The notes beneath the pieces were generated by a model, which had not been told where the DNA came from, did no database searches, and saw only the letters and a list, made by a program, of their open reading frames with translations. Of a stretch of DNA of 18,111 bases, positions 7,159 to 14,515 are shown piece by piece. The number at the start of each line of letters is the position of its first letter. Position 1 is the first letter of the stretch. This DNA is from Allopontixanthobacter sp034376665 (GTDB taxonomy: Bacteria; Pseudomonadota; Alphaproteobacteria; Sphingomonadales; Sphingomonadaceae): contig NZ_JAXMJI010000112.1 of assembly GCF_034376665.1 (NCBI RefSeq), forward strand, positions 1-18,111, given 5' to 3'. A program made the translations under genes and the position numbers.

Positions 7159-7757
7159 TTGTCTATTGCCTCGATTATTGCCAGGGCAGTGTCCTGGTGC
7201 GGCCCGGTCCGGCTGTTGATCCTGATCGGTGCCTGCGCATAGAACTCCCGGCGTTCCCGGTGCAGGCGGGAGAGGATTTCATGTGGGTCGCCGCCGCGCA
7301 GCAGCGGGCGGACGTTGCGCCGACCGGTGCGTTCTACCAGCGTATCGATGTCGCAATCGATCCATACCGCCACCGCTTCCGCCAGAATCAATGCGCGGGT
7401 TTCCGAATTGCAGAACGCGCCGCCCCCGGTAGCAATGACTCCGCCCTTGTTCCGAGCGGAGTCTTCAATCAATCGTGCGATCACCCGCCGTTCGCCGTCG
7501 CGGAAATATTCCTCGCCGAATTGTTCGAAGATTTCTGCGATCGACAACTGCGCGGCATCTTCGATCGCATCGTCGGCATCAACGAACTCCGTTCGCAGCA
7601 GGCTCGCTAGTCGCCGCCCGACGGTAGTTTTTCCGGCACCCATCAGGCCAACCAGCACTATAGGCCGCCCGATCCGCGCAGCAATCGCGCGGGCCGCTGC
7701 GGCATCGGGATGCCTGCCCCGCCCGGGAGGAGCCGAAGGTTGATCGTCCATATCCAT
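7149..7757 (-). CDS. aroK: shikimate kinase
   Basis: Phosphorylates shikimate at O3 with ATP, fifth step of aromatic amino acid synthesis. With ATG 7757 it has 202 residues. Walker A is GLMGAGKTT (37-45); the shikimate-binding Asp is D62 in FVDADDAIE, the substrate Arg is R86 in YFRDGER, and the GGG loop is at 111-113 in VIATGGGAF. The lid Arg region is RRNVRPLL. The frame stays open to a GTG at 7805 (218 aa), but this would leave only 23 bp to the divergent gene. The ATG at 7757, or ATG 7751 two codons on, follows a purine-rich GGCGAAGCGG and still gives a long, poorly conserved leader, so I prefer it. It overlaps aroB by 10 bp. Confidence 0.94.
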   Translation of the reverse strand: MDMDDQPSAPPGRGRHPDAAAARAIAARIGRPIVLVGLMGAGKTTVGRRLASLLRTEFVDADDAIEDAAQLSIAEIFEQFGEEYFRDGERRVIARLIEDSARNKGGVIATGGGAFCNSETRALILAEAVAVWIDCDIDTLVERTGRRNVRPLLRGGDPHEILSRLHRERREFYAQAPIRINSRTGPHQDTALAIIEAIDKWL

Positions 7758-7828
7758 TGCCGCTTCGCCTATAGATGCGCTAGGCGGGGCGCAACTATGG
7801 TTCACGATCGGTGCAGACAGATTTCATC

Positions 7829-7987
7829 ATGCCCTCTAAACGGATTCTAGGATTGCTGGCCGTTATGGTAGCACTGTTGCTGGCCTATGCCTGGATCGAT
7901 GGGGGGGAAGAATCCTTGCGCCCGATCGTCCAGCCCGTATCAGCACCCGCCGACCCATCTGCCGTATTACCGGAGCCTGCGCCATGA
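7829..7987 (+). CDS. 52-aa single-span membrane protein, coupled to the next gene
   Basis: A short frame from ATG 7829 to TGA 7985-7987. A basic start (MPSKR) leads into one strong transmembrane segment (ILGLLAVMVALLLAYAW, residues 6-22). An acidic patch (DGGEES) and a Pro/Ala-rich tail (PVSAPADPSAVLPEPAP) follow, and the tail probably lies in the periplasm. Its TGA overlaps the ATG of the following 625-residue protein as ATGA, a classic coupling arrangement, and there are no stops or odd bases in the frame. The upstream Shine-Dalgarno is weak. It diverges from aroK. Size, topology and coupling support a real gene. I know no family; a membrane anchor or small partner for the exported product of the next gene is an inference. 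Confidence 0.68.
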   Translation: MPSKRILGLLAVMVALLLAYAWIDGGEESLRPIVQPVSAPADPSAVLPEPAP

Positions 7988-9861
7988 CCGGAAAGAAAGA
8001 CAAGACCGGGAAAACGCCCTTGCGCCGCGTGCTGTTCGCTGGGGCGGGCGCGGCGGCGCTGTGTTCGGCTCTGGCCGTCGCGCACGGCGCCCCGACATCG
8101 CTGCTGCCGCCAGGTTTCGACGATCCCACCCCCGCGCCGTCCCCCGCACCCCGGCCGGCATCGACGCCGCGCCCGGCCGCCCCGCCAGCAACGCCTGTGC
8201 CTGGCGGAACTCCGGTGGTGCAGCCGCTACCGTCACCGGGCGAGAGGTCAGTCCAGGAACTGATCAACGTTCCCGACGGGTTGCCGTCGCTAAGCGAACT
8301 GGAATCGATGGATGCGGACGAACTCGACGAATTGCTCGGTCTCAAGCCGAAATTCGATATCCCGCCCGCTGCGCGTCGTTCGTTGTCACGGGTAGGGATT
8401 CTGGCCTCGACCGAGGGCGGACTTCCCCCGGCGGCGCTGGCAAACCAGCCGGCCTCGATTGTGCGGGCTGCCCTGACAGGCACCAGGGGGCCGGTTGTCT
8501 CGCGCTGGGGCCACATCATGCTGCGCCGGGCACTCGCCAGCCGCCTTGCAGCGCCGCAAGGAATGGACCCGGTCGAATTTGCCGCCCTGCGCGCTAATGC
8601 CCTCAATCGGCTGGGAGAATTTTCCGCCGCGCGGACGCTGGTGCAGGATGTCGATACCAGCAATTGGGACAAACGGCTGACCGACACGGCGCTAACCGCT
8701 TATATCGGAACGGCGGATCTGGTCGGCGCGTGTCCCGCGGTCAAGCTGCAGGGCGGCGGGCGCGACGATCCCCAGTGGAAGATGCTCCAATCGATTTGCG
8801 ACGCCTATTCCGGCCAGGAAGTCCGCGCCAATACGCAGCTCAACAGGGCCCTGTCGCGGCAGATCGCGCCCGATATCGACGTGCTGCTGGCCCAGCGTTA
8901 TGCCGGCGCGGCGGGCCGTGGCCGGCGGGCGGTGACGCTGGAATGGGACACTGTCGACGATATGACACCCTGGCGATTTGCGCTGGCAACGGCGGTGGGC
9001 GCGGAAATACCGGCTGTCCTGCTGGAGGATGCCGGGGCCTATTATGAACGGGTATCCGCAGTCGCCCCGATGCTGGCACTGCCGCAGCGTATCGCCGGCT
9101 CGGCGCGCGCGGCGAGCGAGGGCATTCTGTCATCGGCGGCGCTGGTCGATCTCTATGCCCAGATATACGCAGTGGATGATTTCGAGGATCCCGCTGCGGA
9201 GACCGCCGAGCTGCTGCAGACCGCCTATGTCGGGGGAAGTCCGCAAGACCGTCTGGCTGCGATGAAATCTATCTGGAGCGTCGAGGGCCCCAGTGGTTAC
9301 AGCGGTCTGGTGCTGACCGCCTATGCCGCCGCCCGGATGCCGGTAAGCGAGGATTTCGAAGCCGATGCAGGGCAATTGATCGCATCGATGCTGGCCGCCG
9401 GGCTTGACCGCAATGCACTGCGATGGGCGCCTGTGGTCGAACAGGGCAGCGAGGGCTGGGCGCTGCTGGCCTTGGCCCAGCCTGCTCGAGGCAGTCCGGT
9501 TGGTGCCGGAGGGCTCGACAGTTTTTTCGATGACGATTCCAGTTCGGAGCAGCGCAAATCGAAATTCCTGCTGGCCGGATTGGCCGGTTTGGGCCGGGTC
9601 GAGCCATCGGTAATTTCCGATCTGTCGGGGCGGGTCTCGATCGATCTGGGGCGCCAGTCCAAATGGAGCCGGTTGATCGACAGGGCGGCCGAAGTCCGCA
9701 ACCCGGCGCTGGTTGCCTATCTGGCAGGTGTCGGGATGCAGGGCGAAGGATGGGACAAGATGACGGCGCTGCATCTCTATCACATCGTATCGGCCCTGAA
9801 TCGCGTCGGGATGGAAGCCGAAGCCAGGATGATCGCGGCGGAGGCCGTCGCGCGCGGGTAG
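7984..9861 (+). CDS. large exported helical-repeat protein, unrecognised
   Basis: 625 residues. ATG 7984 follows CCGGAG at good distance and overlaps the previous stop. A basic N-terminus (KKDKTGKTPLRR) and a hydrophobic stretch (about 15-35, VLFAGAGAAALCSALAVAHG) act as signal peptide or membrane anchor. A Pro-rich linker runs about 42-86 (repeated TPAPSPAPRPAS-like units). After an acidic segment (SELESMDADELDELLGL) the remainder, about 110-625, is Ala/Leu-rich helices of TPR/Sel1-like character without clear repeat boundaries (e.g. ALNRLGEFSAARTLVQD, and the final HIVSALNRVGMEAEARMIAAEA). No catalytic motif is visible. The design, an envelope anchor with a flexible linker and an alpha-solenoid, suggests a periplasmic scaffold. 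It ends 35 bp before xerC. Whether its work relates to chromosome dimer resolution, division or neither is unknown. Confidence 0.85.
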   Translation: MTGKKDKTGKTPLRRVLFAGAGAAALCSALAVAHGAPTSLLPPGFDDPTPAPSPAPRPASTPRPAAPPATPVPGGTPVVQPLPSPGERSVQELINVPDGLPSLSELESMDADELDELLGLKPKFDIPPAARRSLSRVGILASTEGGLPPAALANQPASIVRAALTGTRGPVVSRWGHIMLRRALASRLAAPQGMDPVEFAALRANALNRLGEFSAARTLVQDVDTSNWDKRLTDTALTAYIGTADLVGACPAVKLQGGGRDDPQWKMLQSICDAYSGQEVRANTQLNRALSRQIAPDIDVLLAQRYAGAAGRGRRAVTLEWDTVDDMTPWRFALATAVGAEIPAVLLEDAGAYYERVSAVAPMLALPQRIAGSARAASEGILSSAALVDLYAQIYAVDDFEDPAAETAELLQTAYVGGSPQDRLAAMKSIWSVEGPSGYSGLVLTAYAAARMPVSEDFEADAGQLIASMLAAGLDRNALRWAPVVEQGSEGWALLALAQPARGSPVGAGGLDSFFDDDSSSEQRKSKFLLAGLAGLGRVEPSVISDLSGRVSIDLGRQSKWSRLIDRAAEVRNPALVAYLAGVGMQGEGWDKMTALHLYHIVSALNRVGMEAEARMIAAEAVARG

Positions 9862-9881
9862 CCCGGCGGGCGGAACGGCAG

Positions 9882-9899
9882 AAGGGGAGCGTCGCCATT
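9882..9899 (+). promoter_or_regulatory. ribosome binding site and ATT start of xerC
   Basis: AAGGGGAG at 9882-9889, then a 7-nt spacer, then ATT at 9897-9899. The peptide from ATT (ISDEIDSFLAMLAAERG) matches the usual Xer N-terminus. No ATG, GTG or TTG occurs in this frame between the preceding gene's stop and ATG 9927. AUU initiation is established for infC of E. coli; its use here is inferred. Confidence 0.5.
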
Positions 9900-10817
9900 T
9901 CCGACGAAATCGACAGCTTTCTGGCCATGCTCGCGGCGGAACGCGGCGCGGCGGCCAACACGCTGCTCGCCTATCGCCGCGATCTGGAGGGCGCGCAGGA
10001 ACGGATCGGTAGCCTGGCAGGAGCGCAGGCAGCGGACCTGGCGAAGCTGGGAGCGGCGTGGTCCGACCTGGCACCTTCGAGCCTTGCCCGGAAGGCATCG
10101 GCCTTGCGGCAGTTCTACGGCTTTCTGGTGGACGAGGGGGTGCGGGCAGACGATCCTTCTGCGGCCCTGCCGCGCGCGACGCCGCGAAGGCCGCTACCGA
10201 GAATCCTGTCCCACGCCCAGATTTCCGCCTTGTTCGCCCAGGCGGAACTTGAGGCGTCTGGCGGAAAGCCGGCGGCTGTTCGGCTGCTGGCGTTGCTCGA
10301 GATGCTTTATGGATCGGGCCTGCGCGCCACCGAACTGGTGTCGCTCCCGCTGTCCGCAATCCCTCGCGACGCTCCGCTGCTGACGGTCACCGGCAAGGGC
10401 GGACAGGCCCGCCTGGTGCCGGTGGGCAAGCGGGCGAGGGCAGCGCTTGCGGATTGGGCAGCGGTGCGAAGCTGCAAAGTACCGCCGGGCAATAAATACC
10501 TTTTCCCTTCGCGTGGCAGCCATCTGTCGCGGGTCCGGCTGTTCCAGATGCTGAAAGACCTGGCCGTGCGGGCCGATCTCCCGCCGGAAAAGATCAGCCC
10601 GCACGTCCTTCGCCATGCCTTTGCCACCCATCTGCTGGAGGGCGGGGCGGACCTGCGCGTGCTCCAGACGTTGCTTGGTCACGCGGATATTGCGACCACG
10701 CAGATCTATACCCATGTCGATAGCGCACGGCTGGTGGCGCTGGTCAACCAGCGCCACCCTCTCGCCCGCCAGCGGGATAAAACGCGCGCCCGCCCCCTTG
10801 CCGATCGCGGCGACTAG
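9897..10817 (+). CDS. xerC: tyrosine recombinase XerC (Xer family)
   Basis: Site-specific recombinase that, with XerD and FtsK, resolves chromosome dimers at dif. 306 residues counted from ATT 9897. The N-terminal SAM-like DNA-binding domain is about 1-90 (FLAMLAAERGAAANTLLAYRRDL), and the catalytic domain follows. All active residues are present: R143 (GSGLRATEL), K167 (VTGKGGQARLVPV), H236 and R239 (HVLRHAFATHLL), H262 (LGHADIATT) and Y271 (IYTHVDSARL). A start at ATG 9927 would remove 10 residues of the first helix, and ATT has a well-placed ribosome site, so ATT is preferred. Short length and chromosomal core neighbours argue for Xer rather than a phage or integron integrase. XerC and XerD are hard to separate by eye. 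It ends 15 bp before accA. Confidence 0.9.
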   Translation: MSDEIDSFLAMLAAERGAAANTLLAYRRDLEGAQERIGSLAGAQAADLAKLGAAWSDLAPSSLARKASALRQFYGFLVDEGVRADDPSAALPRATPRRPLPRILSHAQISALFAQAELEASGGKPAAVRLLALLEMLYGSGLRATELVSLPLSAIPRDAPLLTVTGKGGQARLVPVGKRARAALADWAAVRSCKVPPGNKYLFPSRGSHLSRVRLFQMLKDLAVRADLPPEKISPHVLRHAFATHLLEGGADLRVLQTLLGHADIATTQIYTHVDSARLVALVNQRHPLARQRDKTRARPLADRGD

Positions 10818-10832
10818 GACTAGCGCGGCGCA

Positions 10833-11780
10833 ATGATTGCATACCTCGAATTCGAGAAGCCGGTTGCCCAGCTTGAAGCCCGCATCGCAGAATTGCGCAG
10901 CGCCGCAGAGGGCGACGATGTCGACATCTCCGCAGAATTACGCCGGCTCGAGAAGAAGTGCGCCGCCCTGCTGGCCAGTACCTACGCTTCGCTGACCCCG
11001 TGGCAGAAGACACAGGTCGCCCGGCATCCGGCTCGCCCGCATTTTCGCGATTTCATCGAACACGCTTTCGATGATTTCATGCCGCTGGGTGGGGACCGTC
11101 TGTACGGCGAGGACGAGGCTATCCTGGGCGGGTTCGCCAGCCTTGGCGGACGCCGCGTGATGCTGATCGGCCATGAAAAGGGCCACGATACCCAGTCCCG
11201 CATCCGGCACAATTTCGGCATGGGCAAACCGGAGGGGTACCGCAAGGCGATCCGCCTGATGGAACTGGCCGGTCGGTTCGGACTGCCGGTGGTGACGCTG
11301 GTCGATACTTCGGTCGCATTCCCCGGGGTGGAAGCGGAAGAGCGCGGTCAGGCTGAAGCCATCGCCCGCTCGACAGAGGCCTGCCTGGCCTTGCCCGTGC
11401 CGATGGTGGCAACCATCGTGGGCGAGGGCGGATCGGGCGGCGCGGTCGCGCTGGCCAGCGCCGAGCGGGTGCTGATGTTGGAACATGCGGTCTATTCGGT
11501 GATCTCGCCGGAAGGCTGCGCGTCGATCCTGTGGCGCACCGCTGAAAAAGCGCCCGACGCCGCCGAAGCGATGAAGGTAACCGCGCAGCAATTGCTGCAG
11601 CTGAAAATTATCGACCGTATCGTTGCGGAGCCTGAAGGCGGGGCTCACCGCAACCCGGTGGAAGCGGCACAAACGCTCGGGCATATCCTGGGGGAAGAGC
11701 TGGACAGTCTTTCCGGCAAATCATCGGCGGAATTGCGGCAGCTCCGCGAAGAGCGCTATCTGCAGATCGGTTCTCTCTGA
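10833..11780 (+). CDS. accA: acetyl-CoA carboxylase carboxyltransferase subunit alpha
   Basis: Half of the carboxyltransferase that moves CO2 from biotin on AccB to acetyl-CoA, giving malonyl-CoA for fatty acid synthesis; works as an A2D2 tetramer with AccD. 315 residues, normal length. The start MIAYLEFEKPVAQLEARIAEL is the family N-terminus. Crotonase-fold signatures are GGRRVMLIGHEKGHDT, FGMGKPEGYRKAIRLMELAGRF, VTLVDT, PGVEAEERGQAEAIA, IVGEGGSGGAVAL and the late SVISPEGCASILWR. A zinc finger is absent, as expected, since it lies on AccD. It sits 15 bp after xerC and probably shares its transcript. AccA depends on biotin through AccB, as PccA does, but no other acc gene is in the window. 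Confidence 0.97.
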   Translation: MIAYLEFEKPVAQLEARIAELRSAAEGDDVDISAELRRLEKKCAALLASTYASLTPWQKTQVARHPARPHFRDFIEHAFDDFMPLGGDRLYGEDEAILGGFASLGGRRVMLIGHEKGHDTQSRIRHNFGMGKPEGYRKAIRLMELAGRFGLPVVTLVDTSVAFPGVEAEERGQAEAIARSTEACLALPVPMVATIVGEGGSGGAVALASAERVLMLEHAVYSVISPEGCASILWRTAEKAPDAAEAMKVTAQQLLQLKIIDRIVAEPEGGAHRNPVEAAQTLGHILGEELDSLSGKSSAELRQLREERYLQIGSL

Positions 11781-11795
11781 CACCGGAACAAAGTT

Positions 11796-11834
11796 GCTAC
11801 CTCGCTGGTTCTGACGTTGATACCAGACGGTAGC
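11796..11834 (+). other. hairpin between accA and the M48 protease gene
   Basis: GCTACC (11796-11801) pairs with GGTAGC (11829-11834), and inside it CTGGT (11805-11809) pairs with ACCAG (11822-11826). The internal loop is small and the apical loop is 12 nt. No T-tract follows on either strand, so it is not a typical intrinsic terminator. It lies 16 bp after accA and 45 bp before the likely protease start, so it could be an operator, an mRNA leader structure or a processing site. Confidence 0.4.
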
Positions 11835-11879
11835 AGGCAGCAAGTCATGCTCCGTATCTCTGCGGGAGACCATTTCAAC

Positions 11880-13349
11880 ATGCCAAAGTTCAAGCAAACA
11901 GCTCTTTTTACGACAGCGATTGCTTCGCTTTCCCTCACCAGTTGTACGGCCATGGGCGGCGGCGATATTCCCAGCGCCTCCGCGCCGATTACTACGAGCG
12001 AAGCTCAGATGGGTGCTGAGGCCCATCCGCAGTTGCTGCAGGAATTCGGCGGTACATATCAGGGACCGCAGGCCGCCTATGTTGAACAGGTCGGCAAGAA
12101 TATTGCAGTCCAGTCCGGGCTCGGCAATGCGCGGGACAGCTTTACGGTCACTTTGCTGAATAGCTCGGTCAACAACGCCTTCGCGATCCCCGGCGGCTAT
12201 GTCTACGCAACGCGCCAGCTGGTGGGTCTGATGAACAACGAAGCGGAACTGGCCGGGGTGCTCGGCCACGAAGTCGGCCATGTTGCCGCGCGCCATTCGC
12301 AGCGACGCCAGTCCAAGGCCCAGCAAAATACGATAATCGGTGCCGCCGGGGCGATCCTGTCGGGTATCTTGCTCGGGGATAGCGGGCTGGGTGAAACAGT
12401 TTCCCGTGGCTTCCTGCAAGGTTCGCAATTGCTTACCCTGAAGTTTTCCCGCAGCCAGGAACTGCAGGCTGACGAGCTCGGCATCCAGTATCTGAACAGC
12501 GCCGGGTATGATCCGCGTGCGATGGCGACAGTGCTGCAGAGCCTGGCAGCGCAAAATGCGCTCGATTCCTCACTTCACGGTAATAACGCGTCGGTACCCG
12601 AGTGGGCTTCGACCCATCCCGATCCCGCCAGCCGGGTGCAATCAGCCTTCGCGAAGGCAGGGGCGGCGTCGGGGACGACCAACCGTGATACGTTCCTGAC
12701 CCGCATCGACGGCATGATGTATGGCGATGATCCGGCTCAGGGGGTGATCGAGGGGCGCCAGTTCCTGCATCCCCAATTCCGCCTGGCGTTTACCGCCCCG
12801 ACGGGATTCTACATGGTCAACGGCAGCCGGGCGGTGTCGATCAACGGTGAAAGCGGCAGTGCCCAGCTTTCAACTGCACCCTACAGCGGCAATCTCGACA
12901 GCTATGTGCGGTCGGTATTCAGCGCCTTGGCAGGTTCAGGGCAGAGCCTGGCCCCGGCGAGTATGCAGCGCACCACAGTCAACGGGATTCCGGCGATGTA
13001 TGGCACGGCCCGCGTCACCAGCGGCGGCAATCAGGTGGATGTCACGGTGTTCGCATACGAGTTTTCGAACAATCAGGCGTTCCACTTTGCCACGATAAGC
13101 CCGGCCGGGCGGTCGGCTACATTTACCCCGATGTTCAATTCGATGCGGCGGATTTCGGCTTCGGAAGCTGCTGCAGTCGTGCCGCGCCGGATCGATGTGG
13201 TTACGGTCAGGCCGGGCGACACCGTCCGCACACTGGCGGGCCGGATGGCCTATACCACCGCGCAGGAACAGCGGTTCCGCGTGCTGAACGGGCTGGGCTC
13301 GTCGGATGTCGTTACCGCTGGCCAGAAGGTGAAGCTGGTGGTGAAGTGA
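11880..13349 (+). CDS. M48-family zinc metalloprotease lipoprotein with LysM-like C-terminus
   Basis: 489 residues from ATG 11880; the frame opens earlier (ATG 11847 and a start at 11817) but only this start places a lipoprotein signal peptide first: basic MPKFK, hydrophobic core, lipobox LTSC with C22. The peptidase M48 domain is about 40-300, with HEVGH at 130-134 giving two zinc His and the catalytic Glu, and the third ligand E194 in ELQADELG. The substrate-edge motif NAFAIPGGYVYATRQL is also present. A middle domain of about 120 residues (FRLAFTAPTGFYMVNG to MFNSMRRIS) of a kind seen after M48 in alphaproteobacteria leads to a LysM-like module at about 437-489 (VVTVRPGDTVRTLAGRMA ... AGQKVKLVV). 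Relatives include BepA/LoiP, which act in outer-membrane protein quality control. Likely periplasmic face of the outer membrane, possibly peptidoglycan-tethered. Confidence 0.9.
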   Translation: MPKFKQTALFTTAIASLSLTSCTAMGGGDIPSASAPITTSEAQMGAEAHPQLLQEFGGTYQGPQAAYVEQVGKNIAVQSGLGNARDSFTVTLLNSSVNNAFAIPGGYVYATRQLVGLMNNEAELAGVLGHEVGHVAARHSQRRQSKAQQNTIIGAAGAILSGILLGDSGLGETVSRGFLQGSQLLTLKFSRSQELQADELGIQYLNSAGYDPRAMATVLQSLAAQNALDSSLHGNNASVPEWASTHPDPASRVQSAFAKAGAASGTTNRDTFLTRIDGMMYGDDPAQGVIEGRQFLHPQFRLAFTAPTGFYMVNGSRAVSINGESGSAQLSTAPYSGNLDSYVRSVFSALAGSGQSLAPASMQRTTVNGIPAMYGTARVTSGGNQVDVTVFAYEFSNNQAFHFATISPAGRSATFTPMFNSMRRISASEAAAVVPRRIDVVTVRPGDTVRTLAGRMAYTTAQEQRFRVLNGLGSSDVVTAGQKVKLVVK

Positions 13350-13391
13350 GAGCAGCCAGGTCTGTGGTTTGAATGGCAGGATTACATTGCG

Positions 13392-13429
13392 CAAATAAAA
13401 AGGCGGCGGGGATTGCTCCCCGCCGCCTT
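13392..13429 (-). terminator. strong intrinsic terminator for the pilin gene (possibly bidirectional)
   Basis: A perfect 13-bp stem (AAGGCGGCGGGGA at 13400-13412, TCCCCGCCGCCTT at 13417-13429) with a 4-nt loop. Read on the - strand the stem is followed by TTTTATTTGC, a good U-tract, placed 22 bp after the pilin stop at 13452. On the + strand only a weak TT tract follows, so its effect on the protease transcript is uncertain. Confidence 0.88.
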
Positions 13430-13451
13430 CAAATTCTTGAATTAATGTGGC

Positions 13452-13628
13452 TTATGCCGCATTCGCATCTGTCAGTGAGGTGTTTACCTTCTGGAAGGTG
13501 CTGCTCAGCTGAGTGCCGACACCCTGCATTGCAGTGATGGCCGCAACTGCGATCAGAGCAGCGATCAGGCCGTATTCGATTGCAGTAGCGCCGTCTTCGT
13601 TACGGATCAGTTTGCTGAAGAATTTCAT
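13452..13628 (-). CDS. Flp/Fap-type pilin (type IVb)
   Basis: 58 residues from ATG 13628, chosen because AGGAG sits just upstream and the short basic leader (MKFFSKLIRNEDG) is typical. The prepilin processing site is G13/A14, giving mature ATAIEYGLIAALIAV with the conserved Glu at +5 and Tyr at +6 of the Flp family. A single hydrophobic helix is followed by a short polar tail (STFQKVNTSLTDANAA). Flp pilins are cut by the TadV/CpaA peptidase and assembled by the Tad machinery for surface attachment. No tad or cpa genes lie in the window, so assembly genes must be elsewhere. A strong terminator directly follows. A second pilin lies 111 bp upstream on the same strand. Confidence 0.93.
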   Translation of the reverse strand: MKFFSKLIRNEDGATAIEYGLIAALIAVAAITAMQGVGTQLSSTFQKVNTSLTDANAA

Positions 13629-13739
13629 GTGTAGTCTCCTGGAATGGTCTTCGTTACCCGGCCCGACCGATGAATTCGATACGGACAAATCTGAAGGTAG
13701 AGCGAAAGAATTTACAACTTCCTAATGCCCCGCCCCACT

Positions 13740-13922
13740 CTATTGCGACGCCACGATTATTGCTGTGGAAACGTCGTTCCACATGTCGGTAACCGCAACG
13801 CCAAAGCCCTGAACAGCGCCAATTATGGCAAGAAAGATCAAAGCTAATATCAGACCATACTCGACTGCGGTGGCCCCCGAAGCGTCGCACCCGAGTCTGT
13901 TCAGGAATGTGCTCGGCTTCAT
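13740..13922 (-). CDS. second Flp/Fap-type pilin
   Basis: 60 residues from ATG 13922, placed so that the leader MKPSTFLNRLGCDASG precedes the processing site G16/A17. The mature start ATAVEYGLILALIFL keeps Glu+5 and Tyr+6. The tail (FGVAVTDMWNDVSTAIIVAS) is more hydrophobic and has a Trp, unlike the first pilin, and the leader contains a Cys. It is clearly a paralogue that has diverged beyond the hydrophobic helix, perhaps a minor pilin or pseudopilin. No terminator separates it from the downstream pilin, so both may share a transcript, although the 111-bp gap leaves room for a promoter. It diverges from mutT (79 bp between starts), where promoters for both must lie. Confidence 0.88.
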   Translation of the reverse strand: MKPSTFLNRLGCDASGATAVEYGLILALIFLAIIGAVQGFGVAVTDMWNDVSTAIIVASQ

Positions 13923-14001
13923 ATATTCACCCGTCGGTACGATCTGATGGATCACTATTTCGCCGCAAATCCTTAAGAAGAAGTTTCGAAGGCGATCGAA
14001 T

Positions 14002-14469
14002 ATGGAAAATAATCCGACATGGATTCCTGTAGTTGCCCTTGCTTTGCACGATGGCGAAGGGCGCTGGCTGATGCATTTGCGCGCTGAAAACAAGCAGCAC
14101 GGCGGCCTGTGGGAATTCCCCGGGGGCAAGGTGGAACCGGGCGAAACCCCTGCAAATGCGTTGATTCGCGAGATTTTCGAGGAGCTGGGTATCACGCTGG
14201 ACAGCAGCATGCTGAGCCCGGCGGGCTTCGCCGAAAGCGATCCGGACAGCGGCGAAATGCAGATTGTCATAATGCTTTACACGGGCGCACCATGGAACAG
14301 GCAACTTCCGGTGCAGCCGCGCTGTCTTGAAGGTGGCGGCGTTGGCTGGTTTACAGATGACGAGATAGAATTGCTCGCCAAGCCGCCAATGGATGCCATG
14401 CTTGCACGCCAGCTGTTTGCCCGGGCCAGACAAGCGGACGGCAAACAAGTGGGCGATCTGGGCGGATAA
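14002..14469 (+). CDS. mutT: 8-oxo-dGTP diphosphatase MutT (Nudix hydrolase)
   Basis: Cleans oxidised nucleotides (8-oxo-dGTP to 8-oxo-dGMP) from the pool, preventing A:T to C:G changes. 155 residues from ATG 14002, with GAAGG upstream. The full Nudix box is present: GGKVEPGETPANALIREIF then EELGI, with the required G, E, R-E and E-E-x-G spacing. WEFPGGK before it is typical of MutT rather than of other Nudix enzymes. The MutT-like front VVALALHDGEGRWLMHLRAENKQHGGLW agrees. The rest is a short C-terminal helix region. Other Nudix substrates remain possible. It stands alone, followed by a tRNA gene after 46 bp. Confidence 0.92.
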   Translation: MENNPTWIPVVALALHDGEGRWLMHLRAENKQHGGLWEFPGGKVEPGETPANALIREIFEELGITLDSSMLSPAGFAESDPDSGEMQIVIMLYTGAPWNRQLPVQPRCLEGGGVGWFTDDEIELLAKPPMDAMLARQLFARARQADGKQVGDLGG

Positions 14470-14473
14470 GGGA

Positions 14474-14501
14474 TTGCCAAGCGCCGACGCCCCCCTTATG
14501 T
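14474..14501 (+). promoter_or_regulatory. probable sigma70-type promoter of tRNA-Arg
   Basis: TTGCCA at 14474-14479 and TTATGT at 14496-14501 with a 16-nt spacer, 14 bp before the tRNA 5' end. The boxes are imperfect, but position and spacing fit a stand-alone tRNA promoter. The spacer contains a C-run. Confidence 0.4.
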
Positions 14502-14515
14502 GCCGCCCTCCATTG

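Noticed and set aside
7806..7828. Aro/divergent-gene operator between aroK and the 52-aa gene
   Set aside because: Too short, and no clear dyad or sigma boxes could be assigned with confidence.
9130..10359. Long open frame on the - strand (409 codons) opposite the 625-aa gene and xerC
   Set aside because: Arg/Pro-rich shadow of high-GC coding sequence; it spans two real genes and has no motif.
9897..10817. Phage or integron integrase
   Set aside because: Short Xer-type architecture without extra domains, next to accA and without mobile genes or attC-like repeats.
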